This document shows positions 1 to 4,740 of a DNA stretch of 5,378 bases, piece by piece. How positions within the stretch are numbered: the first letter of the stretch is position 1; each line of letters begins with the position of its first letter. The notes beneath the pieces are model-generated. The model made no database searches and was not told the DNA's origin. It saw nothing but the letters and a program-made list of their open reading frames with translations. Both the position numbers and the translations under genes were made by a program. Origin of the DNA: SIG575 sp045632485 (lineage in GTDB: Bacteria; Bacillota; Clostridia; Oscillospirales; Acutalibacteraceae); assembly GCA_045632485.1 (NCBI GenBank), contig JAZQWT010000163.1:1-5378 (forward strand), in the 5' to 3' direction.

Positions 1-1
1 G

Positions 2-103
2 CAAAACCGTAGGTTTTGACTGGGGGATATTTTTAAAGTTTATTCAAATTAACTTTTATCCCTCCACCGCTTACGCGGTCCCCCTCCCTTTAGGCAAGGG
101 AGG
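2..103. repeat. hairpin-rich intergenic repeat (REP/MITE-like)
   Basis: Four consecutive inverted repeats occupy about 100 bp. CAAAACC (2-8) pairs with GGTTTTG (12-18). GGGATA plus AAAGTT (24-29, 35-40) pair with AACTTT plus TATCCC (51-56, 57-62), leaving a 5-T bulge. ACCGC (66-70) pairs with GCGGT (75-79). CCTCCCTT (83-90) pairs with AAGGGAGG (96-103). The last two, with their CCTCC/GGGAGG flanks, resemble GC-rich dispersed repeats that I recall from intergenic DNA of Oscillospiraceae-type Clostridia. Dispersal cannot be tested in one window. The left boundary may lie outside it. The element could instead be a structured transcript end, but no long T-tract follows any stem. Confidence 0.5.
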
Positions 104-158
104 CAACGATTAATTTTAACAACTCGATAAATTATAATTTATATGTGTGTTTGGATAT

Positions 159-303
159 TATATCGTAGGAAACGGCGGTTTCCGAAGTTCCGTCATTTTA
201 TGCGTGAAATTCAGACGGGTCATTCGTGAATGTCCCTTACGCTTCTTTCAATCGGTGAACGTAGGGGCGATTCACGAATCGCCCGTAAATACTCTACGAT
301 ATA
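159..303. repeat. 145-bp MITE-like element with 10-bp terminal inverted repeats
   Basis: TATATCGTAG at 159-168 is matched exactly by its reverse complement CTACGATATA at 294-303, bounding 145 bp. Inside are three more dyads. GGAAAC (168-173) pairs with GTTTCC (178-183). A 20-bp imperfect palindrome lies at 217-236 (GGG, CATTC, GAATG, CCC). A perfect one lies at 265-284 (GGGCGATTC, AC, GAATCGCCC). The two 20-mers match at 16 of 20 positions when one is inverted. The GTAGGGGCGATTC...GAATCGCCCG part resembles a dispersed motif that I recall from many Clostridia. No transposase or reading frame is present, so if mobile it would be non-autonomous. A target-site duplication is not evident, though the TATA ends could hide one. 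Confidence 0.5.
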
Positions 304-312
304 GCCATAAAT

Positions 313-356
313 GAAAAGAAAAACCCTTTGCATTCTCTAATCAGATGCAAAGGGTT
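313..356 (-). terminator. rho-independent terminator after the phosphoribosyltransferase gene
   Basis: A perfect 12-bp stem (322-333 with 345-356; arm AACCCTTTGCAT) encloses an 11-nt loop. Read on the minus strand it is followed directly by TTTTTCTTTT. It lies 14 bp past the TAA at 371-373, as expected for an intrinsic terminator ending the minus-strand unit. Confidence 0.9.
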
Positions 357-370
357 GATGTCCGGATTAT

Positions 371-925
371 TTACTCTTTAATTGTACCGTCAGGATTGAA
401 GAGGGGAAGCTTTTCGAGGAAAATTATATCGTCTCTGTCAGCGGCGCTTCCTTCTGCAAGTACTGCCATTCTGCCTACGATTTCACCGCCGGCTTTATTG
501 ACAAGCTGTTCAACTGCCCACAATGATTCACCTGTTGAAATAACATCGTCAACAATAAGAATTCTTTTGCCCTTCATCTTTTCTGCTTCTGTAGTGTCAA
601 GATAAAGATGCTGAACCTTGTCTGTTGTAATTGATTTAACTTCAACGTCAAAAATTCCGCTCATATAAAGCTTGGGATATTTTCTTGCGACAAAATATGT
701 TTCGTCATTATTCTGTCTTGCCATTTCGTGCGCAAGGGGAATACCTTTTGCTTCTGCAGTAATAACATAGTCATATTCAGGTGCTTTTTTCAGAAGGTCA
801 CGTGCACAGGCTTCCGTAAGCTGTGCAGCACCGAAAAGGATAAATGCACCGATGTATAAATCTTCAGTAACTTCGCAAAGTGGCAAAGACCAGTCAATGC
901 CCGCGATATTCATTTTATAATCCAT
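371..925 (-). CDS. type I phosphoribosyltransferase, adenine/xanthine PRT-like (Apt-like)
   Basis: This 184-residue cytosolic protein belongs to the type I phosphoribosyltransferase fold. Such enzymes join PRPP to a base, typically in purine salvage. The PRPP-binding motif is clear at residues 122-134 (ILIVDDVISTGES), with the acidic pair D126-D127 and the T131-G132 phosphate loop. An upstream TAEAKGIPLAHEMAR segment (57-71) and VARKYPKLY (79-87) match the layout of adenine/xanthine PRTs, and the length is normal for them. The substrate is not certain: adenine is most likely by resemblance, but xanthine or another base, or a regulatory role, cannot be excluded. The ATG at 925 is preferred because GAGGTG (931-936) sits 5 nt upstream; the in-frame ATG at 913 lacks a ribosome site. 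A strong hairpin (946-975) lies just before the gene and a terminator follows it. I found no clear promoter of its own. Confidence 0.85.
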   Translation of the reverse strand: MDYKMNIAGIDWSLPLCEVTEDLYIGAFILFGAAQLTEACARDLLKKAPEYDYVITAEAKGIPLAHEMARQNNDETYFVARKYPKLYMSGIFDVEVKSITTDKVQHLYLDTTEAEKMKGKRILIVDDVISTGESLWAVEQLVNKAGGEIVGRMAVLAEGSAADRDDIIFLEKLPLFNPDGTIKE

Positions 926-945
926 AATTGCACCTCATTTAAAAT

Positions 946-975
946 CAAAAGTGGAATCCAGAGATTCCACTTTTG
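946..975 (-). terminator. 13-bp hairpin terminator after the alkaline phosphatase gene
   Basis: CAAAAGTGGAATC (946-958) and GATTCCACTTTTG (963-975) form a perfect 13-bp stem with a 4-nt loop. On the minus strand the stem ends in CCACTTTTG followed by ATTTT, a moderate T-tract, 17 bp after the phosphatase stop codon. It probably terminates most phosphatase transcripts. The next start codon is only 20 bp beyond it, so it could also act as a leaky attenuator or a processing/stabilising hairpin. The stem is symmetric, but no plus-strand gene needs it. Confidence 0.75.
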
Positions 976-992
976 TTATTCTGTTTACCTAC

Positions 993-2105
993 TTATCTTG
1001 CGCAGGGATATGTGCCTTCTTCAGCACCGAGGATAAGACCTACCTGAGCAGATACGTGTCTGTTTTTGTATGCAGCACCGTTAACGTAACCTGCATCTGA
1101 TTTGTTGATGTAAAGGGGAACATTAACATTAGTATGGCTGCCTGATGTGTAATAATATTCGTCTTTTTCAGCGTCGTATTTGAGCCCGCCTGTTTCATGG
1201 TCAGCTGTGATGATAACAAGTGTTTCGCCGTCTTCTTCAGCAAATTCGAGTGCAGCGCCTACAGCTTTGTCGAATTCATATGTGCTGAGAACTGCTTTCT
1301 GAAGGTCGTTTGAATGTGAGTGTTTGTCAATACAAGCACCTTCAACCATGAGGAAGAAGCCGTCTTCGTCAGTTGAGAGAACTTCGATAGCTTTTTCTGT
1401 CATTGCCTGGATAGTAGGAGTATCGTGGTTGTTTGTAACGTTCTTCATATCGTCAAAATCGAACTGACCGAAAGATTTTGTTTCGCCGTCAAAGTTTGCA
1501 AGGTCTGTAGCAGAGCCGATATATGTACGTCCTGCAGCAGCAACTACGTCTGCAGTAGCAAGTCCGTTGTAACCGCCCCATACAAGGTCGATATCAGAAG
1601 CAAGCTGCTGTTTTGTAATGTCTACGTCGTTATCTCTTGAGAATGTGTGGGCACTGAAAGAAGAGGGTGTTGCACCTGATGTGTAGTCAGTTGTAACAAC
1701 GCCTGTTGCTTTGCCCTGTTCAATAGCAACTTCAGTAACACTCTTGGGTGTAGCAAAAACTCTGAAGGGATCAAGTGCATAAGTGCTTATCATACCATTG
1801 ATTGTTCTGATGCCTGATGAAAGTGCAGTACCACCTGCAGCAGAGTCAGTTGTTGCCCAGAAAAGTGAGTTTGTTTTTGATTCAGCTTTAACAACAACAT
1901 CTTCCATGTTGAGAGAATCAAGATCATAAGCCTGTTTTGTAGCTTCAAGATGATTGAAGCCCATACCGTCACCAATCATAATGATAACATTTTTATAAGT
2001 TTCGTATTCGCCGGGAGTTGTTTCGAGTCCGAAATAACCTGTAATGTTTGCGAATGTTGTGAGTGCTGCAATAATAACAGCTGTGATTTTCTGGAAAATT
2101 GACAT
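993..2105 (-). CDS. secreted alkaline phosphatase (PhoA family, zinc-dependent)
   Basis: This protein likely hydrolyses phosphate monoesters outside the membrane. Residues 1-24 form a Sec signal or anchor (K6, then a hydrophobic run), and no lipobox is seen. Active-site residues match E. coli PhoA (its numbering in brackets): D46 (D51), nucleophile S88 in TTDSAAGG (S102), T146 (T155), R157 (R166), E255 (E322), D260 (D327), K261 (K328), H264 (H331), D302-H303 (D369-H370) and H324 (H412). The two zinc sites and most of the magnesium site are therefore present. G144 replaces D153. At 370 residues it is clearly shorter than the roughly 450-470 of E. coli or Bacillus enzymes, with a shortened stretch between H303 and H324, so the crown region is probably reduced. 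The start is set by AAGGAGG (2114-2120), 8 nt upstream. It lies 55 bp after the metal-importer permease, which fits its need for zinc. I saw no convincing Pho box. Confidence 0.93.
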   Translation of the reverse strand: MSIFQKITAVIIAALTTFANITGYFGLETTPGEYETYKNVIIMIGDGMGFNHLEATKQAYDLDSLNMEDVVVKAESKTNSLFWATTDSAAGGTALSSGIRTINGMISTYALDPFRVFATPKSVTEVAIEQGKATGVVTTDYTSGATPSSFSAHTFSRDNDVDITKQQLASDIDLVWGGYNGLATADVVAAAGRTYIGSATDLANFDGETKSFGQFDFDDMKNVTNNHDTPTIQAMTEKAIEVLSTDEDGFFLMVEGACIDKHSHSNDLQKAVLSTYEFDKAVGAALEFAEEDGETLVIITADHETGGLKYDAEKDEYYYTSGSHTNVNVPLYINKSDAGYVNGAAYKNRHVSAQVGLILGAEEGTYPCAR

Positions 2106-2113
2106 GATTTTTG

Positions 2114-2169
2114 CCTCCTTTAAGCAATAATATCAAAATAATTTTAACACTTTTTTTATTTTATTGCAA
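2114..2169 (-). promoter_or_regulatory. candidate sigma-A promoter and ribosome site for alkaline phosphatase
   Basis: On the minus strand TTGCAA (2164-2169) is followed after exactly 17 bp by TAAAAT (2141-2146). The -35 box overlaps the last codons and stop of the permease gene. A strong AAGGAGG ribosome site (2114-2120) lies 8 nt before the phosphatase ATG. The promoter is a good but not perfect match (4/6 and 5/6 to consensus), and AT-rich DNA gives chance matches, so read-through from the transporter operon is the alternative. Confidence 0.5.
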
Positions 2170-3006
2170 TACCTTTATTTTGAATTTGCCGATAAAAGAA
2201 AAAGTGATAAAAGCCACAAGGTTAACAGCAACAACTGTGGCACCTGTTTGCCAGCCGAGAAGACAGGCGATAAAGAAGCCCAAAATAAAGCATATAAGTG
2301 AAACGATTGCAGAGCAGATGAGTACACCCTTGAATGTTGTGCATACTTTCATTGATGTCATCGCAGGGAAAACAATAAGTGCAGAAATCATAAGTGAGCC
2401 CATCATATTCATACCGAGTACTATTGTAACCGCAGTTAAAACTGCAAGGAGCATATTGAATATATCAGTATTGATTCCTGTTGCTTTTGAAAAGTTTTCA
2501 TCGAATGTAACTGCAAAAATTTTTGTGTAGAAGAAAACGAAAAGCACAATTATTGCAATACTTAAAACAGCACTTAAAATCAGGTCGATATCACCGATTG
2601 TGAAAAGAGAAGCAGAGCCGAAAAGGCTGTTGCATATATCGGTGCTTCGCTGGTTTGACATATTGTAAAGCAGACTGCCGAGAGCCACAGCACCTGTGGA
2701 CACAAGTGCAAGAGATGCATCGCCCTTTGTTTTTTTATTGCCGAGTTTTAATAAGAAAATTGCAGTTGCAATAACAATGGGGATGGAGAGCACAAGCTTC
2801 ATATCAGTCATATTCAGTGCTGCCGAAAGGGCAACTGCACCAAAACCTACATGTGAAAGTCCGTCACCGATCATAGAAAATCTTTTAAGCACAAGGCTCA
2901 CACCGAGAAGAGAAGAACACAACGTAACAAGAAGACCTACTATCAACGCTCTTGTTACAAGGTTTACCATAAATTCACTTGCAAAAAGTTCCTGTAATGT
3001 CATCAT
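2161..3006 (-). CDS. znuB: zinc/manganese ABC transporter permease (ABC-3 family, ZnuB/TroC-like)
   Basis: This is an integral membrane protein that forms the metal channel of an ABC importer together with the upstream ATPase and lipoprotein. Its 281 residues are normal length for the ABC-3 permease family. Hydrophobic segments lie at roughly 14-40, 70-87, 96-116, 137-160, 183-217 (two close spans) and 226-273 (two spans). Family signatures are the MIGDGLSHVGFGAVAL stretch (45-60) and the GSLMISALIVFPA stretch (203-215) near the C-terminus. The DGLSHVGF wording is close to ZnuB, but sequence alone does not separate zinc from manganese carriers. The start ATG overlaps the ATPase stop (ATGATG, 3001-3006). 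GGAGGTG (3014-3020) lies 7 nt upstream of the first ATG; a second ATG one codon later is also possible. Translation is probably coupled to the ATPase gene. Confidence 0.92.
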   Translation of the reverse strand: MMTLQELFASEFMVNLVTRALIVGLLVTLCSSLLGVSLVLKRFSMIGDGLSHVGFGAVALSAALNMTDMKLVLSIPIVIATAIFLLKLGNKKTKGDASLALVSTGAVALGSLLYNMSNQRSTDICNSLFGSASLFTIGDIDLILSAVLSIAIIVLFVFFYTKIFAVTFDENFSKATGINTDIFNMLLAVLTAVTIVLGMNMMGSLMISALIVFPAMTSMKVCTTFKGVLICSAIVSLICFILGFFIACLLGWQTGATVVAVNLVAFITFSFIGKFKIKVLQ

Positions 3007-3707
3007 TCTTCTTCACCTCCGCAGAATTCACAATAAAACTCACTGTGAAGATATTTTTCCTTTGTTCCGTAGAACAGGTGTTTATCGTGCAGGTGAAGGA
3101 TGTGACTTGCATATTCTGCAGCAGCAGAAATGTCGTGAGAAATCATAATGACAGTTATCCCTTTATTATTAAGTTCTTTTATTATTTTGTACATTTCCGA
3201 AGTCACAACAGGGTCAAGACCTGCAACAGGCTCATCAAGCAGAATCAAAGATGTTGTTGCACACAATGCACGTGCGAGAAGAACTCTCTGCTGTTGACCT
3301 CCCGAAAGATTCTGATAAGACTGTTTTCTGATGTTATCAATAGAAAGCAGCTGCATATTTTTCTTTGCAAGTGCCTTATCTTTTGCTGAATAAAACGGTT
3401 TGAGTCCTCGTTTACCGAGTGTTCCGGAGATTACAACCTCCCATACCGAAGCGGGAAAATCTCTTTGTATTTCAGTTTGCTGAGGAAGATATCCTATTTC
3501 ATTCTGTAAAAGTCCGTCACCATAAGAGATTTCGCCAGATGCCGGTTTCATAAGACCGAGAAGTGCTTTCATCAATGTGCTTTTACCGCTTCCGTTTTCG
3601 CCTAAAATACAAAAATAATCACCTTTATTAACTTCGAAAGATAAATTCTTCAGAACGGATCTGCCTTCGTATGCAAGTGTTAAGTTTTTACAAGATATAA
3701 GAGCCAT
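3003..3707 (-). CDS. znuC: zinc/manganese ABC transporter ATP-binding protein (ZnuC-like)
   Basis: This cytoplasmic ATPase energises the importer. All nucleotide-binding elements are present: Walker A GENGSGKST (36-44), Q-loop YLPQQ (73-77), signature LSGGQ (134-138), Walker B LILLDE (154-159), D-loop AGLD (162-165) and the switch histidine H191. At 234 residues it is standard for metal-type (ZnuC/MntB/TroB) ATPases. It starts 4 bp after the lipoprotein's tandem TAATAA stops and has only a weak GGGG ribosome site, which suggests translational coupling. Its end overlaps the permease start by 4 bp. The C-terminus is an unusual CEFC pair (226-229) followed by GGEEE. The GGEEE part is encoded by the permease ribosome site and may be a by-product of it. 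Confidence 0.94.
   Translation of the reverse strand: MALISCKNLTLAYEGRSVLKNLSFEVNKGDYFCILGENGSGKSTLMKALLGLMKPASGEISYGDGLLQNEIGYLPQQTEIQRDFPASVWEVVISGTLGKRGLKPFYSAKDKALAKKNMQLLSIDNIRKQSYQNLSGGQQQRVLLARALCATTSLILLDEPVAGLDPVVTSEMYKIIKELNNKGITVIMISHDISAAAEYASHILHLHDKHLFYGTKEKYLHSEFYCEFCGGEEE
3014..3020 (-). promoter_or_regulatory. permease ribosome site embedded in the ATPase coding end
   Basis: GGAGGTG on the minus strand lies inside the last codons of the ATPase gene, 7 nt before the permease ATG at 3006. With the ATGA stop/start overlap it supports coupled translation at a fixed ratio, and it favours the first of the two adjacent ATG codons. Confidence 0.75.
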
Positions 3708-3711
3708 GTTA

Positions 3712-4569
3712 TTACCCCAGAGCTATTTTTAAGTTTTCAAGATTTTGTGTCATAAGTGAAAGATAAGTTTCACCGCGGTCAAATTCTTCTTGCGTTAAGT
3801 TATGACAGGAATGCATTTTTAATTTTCTTACACCTGTTTCTTCGCAGATTCTGTCTGCAACTGTGTCATCTGAAAATTCAATTGTGAAAACAACAGGTAT
3901 TTTTTCTTCATTGATTTTGTTTATTAACCGGTTTATTACTTTTATACCTGCTTCTGTTTCTGTTGAACAACCTTCGAAAGCAGAATAATATTCGAGACCG
4001 TAATCTTCTGCAAGGTGTCGGAAGGGGAATCTTTCTGCAAAAACAACTGTATTTGTTTTTCCGCTTTTGATTACTTCCTCAAATCCTTTGTCAAGCTTAT
4101 TCAACTCTTCAACATACCTTGTCAGGTTCTCTTCGTATTTCGCAGAGTTTTCAGGGTCAATTTCGCATAAATTCCGGCAAAGCATCTGAGTAATTGTTAT
4201 TGCATTTTCAGGTGATGTCCAGATATGGTCATCTTCAGTTGTTTCAATGATAGTGTTTAAGCCGAGAAACCATGTTTCGTCTGCGGGAATATCTTTAACC
4301 CATTCGTCATCTTCTCCTCCGACATACACAAAAAGGTCGCTGTTTGTAATATGAGCAACATCTTCAAGTGTTGTTTCGAAGCCGTGCACTTCCATTCCGG
4401 GAGCAATAAGCATATTCAATTCAACGTCAACATCTTCTGTAATCACTCTCAAAAAGTCATATATAGGAAAAATTGTTGTTGTTATTTTAAATTTATCGTC
4501 TGCTTTTTCTGCTGTACAGCCTGCAAAAATTAAACAGAAAACAAGACAAATCGGCAAAATCCGTTTCAT
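3712..4569 (-). CDS. znuA: metal ABC transporter substrate-binding lipoprotein (ZnuA/TroA family)
   Basis: This lipoprotein captures zinc or manganese outside the membrane and delivers it to the permease. Residues 1-17 form a lipoprotein signal (MKRILPICLVFCLIFAG) ending in the lipobox FAGC, with C18 as the lipidated residue; F at -3 is a variant. The cluster A-I fold is indicated by ITTTIFPIYDF (29-39), PGMEVHGFE with metal ligand H62, and DDHIWTSPENA with ligand H115. The usual third histidine motif (HDAF-like) is replaced by ERFPFRHLAEDYGL (179-192), and the C-terminal aspartate region reads KLKMHSCHN (H253, H256). I recall similar FPFRY-type proteins in Clostridia, so this looks like a subfamily rather than decay. 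No His-rich zinc loop is present. At 285 residues the length is normal. The start is backed by GGAGGG (4575-4580). It is the first gene of the operon, behind a strong promoter and operator. Confidence 0.92.
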   Translation of the reverse strand: MKRILPICLVFCLIFAGCTAEKADDKFKITTTIFPIYDFLRVITEDVDVELNMLIAPGMEVHGFETTLEDVAHITNSDLFVYVGGEDDEWVKDIPADETWFLGLNTIIETTEDDHIWTSPENAITITQMLCRNLCEIDPENSAKYEENLTRYVEELNKLDKGFEEVIKSGKTNTVVFAERFPFRHLAEDYGLEYYSAFEGCSTETEAGIKVINRLINKINEEKIPVVFTIEFSDDTVADRICEETGVRKLKMHSCHNLTQEEFDRGETYLSLMTQNLENLKIALG

Positions 4570-4588
4570 ATCGACCCTCCGCGAAATT

Positions 4589-4607
4589 GAAATTGAAATT
4601 CAAATTC
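4589..4607 (-). promoter_or_regulatory. 19-bp Fur-family-like operator (candidate Zur box) of the metal-importer operon
   Basis: The plus strand reads GAAATTGAAATTCAAATTC. It is an inverted repeat around position 4598, with only the pair at 4592/4604 unmatched. It agrees with the classical 19-bp Fur box (GATAATGATAATCATTATC) at 12 of 19 positions, and the hexamer GAAATT occurs three times in tandem at 4583-4600. It begins at the base next to the -10 box and covers the likely transcription start, a typical repressor position. Zinc-responsive Zur is the natural candidate given the genes, but Fur or a manganese regulator is possible; the regulator is not in the window. Confidence 0.6.
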
Positions 4608-4636
4608 ATTATATTATTATTACATTTTAAAGTCAA
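4608..4636 (-). promoter_or_regulatory. sigma-A promoter of the metal-importer operon
   Basis: On the minus strand TTGACT (4631-4636) and TATAAT (4608-4613) are separated by exactly 17 bp, giving 5/6 and 6/6 matches to consensus. It lies 38 bp before the lipoprotein ATG. The adjacent dyad at 4589-4607 would block it when bound. Confidence 0.8.
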
Positions 4637-4659
4637 GTAAAACAGATTGTAATAATTCG

Positions 4660-4672
4660 TTGAAATTTTCAA
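4660..4672. promoter_or_regulatory. second TTGAA-type dyad between divergent promoters
   Basis: TTGAAATTTTCAA is a perfect dyad (TTGAAA, T, TTTCAA) centred at 4666. It shares the TTGAA...TTCAA core of the operator at 4589-4607 with slightly wider arms. It lies 7 bp upstream of the rightward -35 box and 23 bp upstream of the leftward one, so it could be a second regulator site serving either gene. It is short and AT-rich, so chance is a real alternative. Confidence 0.3.
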
Positions 4673-4679
4673 TAAAGTG

Positions 4680-4708
4680 TAGACAAATTTTGTAAAATAT
4701 GTTACAAT
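4680..4708 (+). promoter_or_regulatory. extended -10 promoter of the lipase-like gene
   Basis: TAGACA (4680-4685) is followed after 17 bp by TACAAT (4703-4708), each 5/6 to consensus, with a TGT extension (4700-4702) that makes an extended -10. The expected start is near 4715, giving a leader of about 25 nt with the ribosome site GGGGAGG (4726-4732) 8 nt before the ATG. Confidence 0.7.
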
Positions 4709-4740
4709 TTCTCCATAAAATTAAAGGGGAGGCTTGTTTT

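Larger units (their letters stand above)
1..321. other. gene-free, repeat-filled intergenic region
   Basis: I find no convincing coding region here: no open frame has a ribosome site or a recognisable protein. The stretch holds a run of short hairpins (2-103), a perfect 16-bp AT-only palindrome (127-142) and a 145-bp element with inverted ends (159-303). It separates the end of the minus-strand phosphoribosyltransferase unit from whatever lies left of the window. No promoter pointing at a gene inside the window was found. Confidence 0.7.

Noticed and set aside
1..310. CRISPR array suggested by several repeated palindromes
   Set aside because: The repeats are not identical direct repeats at regular spacing and no unique spacers lie between them.
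345..605. 86-codon open frame on the plus strand
   Set aside because: It lies antisense to the phosphoribosyltransferase gene, starts inside that gene's terminator stem and has no recognisable protein features.
1040..1243. 67-codon minus-strand frame inside the alkaline phosphatase
   Set aside because: It is an out-of-frame shadow of the phosphatase coding sequence, whose zinc-ligand motifs D302-H303 and H324 are encoded in the main frame.
2141..2150. TTAACA on the plus strand as a PhoP-type box upstream of alkaline phosphatase
   Set aside because: Only one copy is present; Bacillus-type Pho boxes need several copies at regular spacing, so phosphate control is not supported by sequence.
2121..2168. 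Long AT-only pairing (GCAATAA with TTATTGC) between permease and phosphatase as a terminator
   Set aside because: The arms are short and weak, the loop is long, and no T-tract follows on the minus strand.
2111..2530. 139-codon plus-strand open frame with a hydrophobic start
   Set aside because: It is the antisense shadow of the permease gene; its hydrophobicity mirrors the membrane-segment codons and it lacks a ribosome site.
2696..3389. Two overlapping plus-strand open frames
   Set aside because: Both lie antisense to the permease and ATPase genes, whose motifs are complete; they have no family features.
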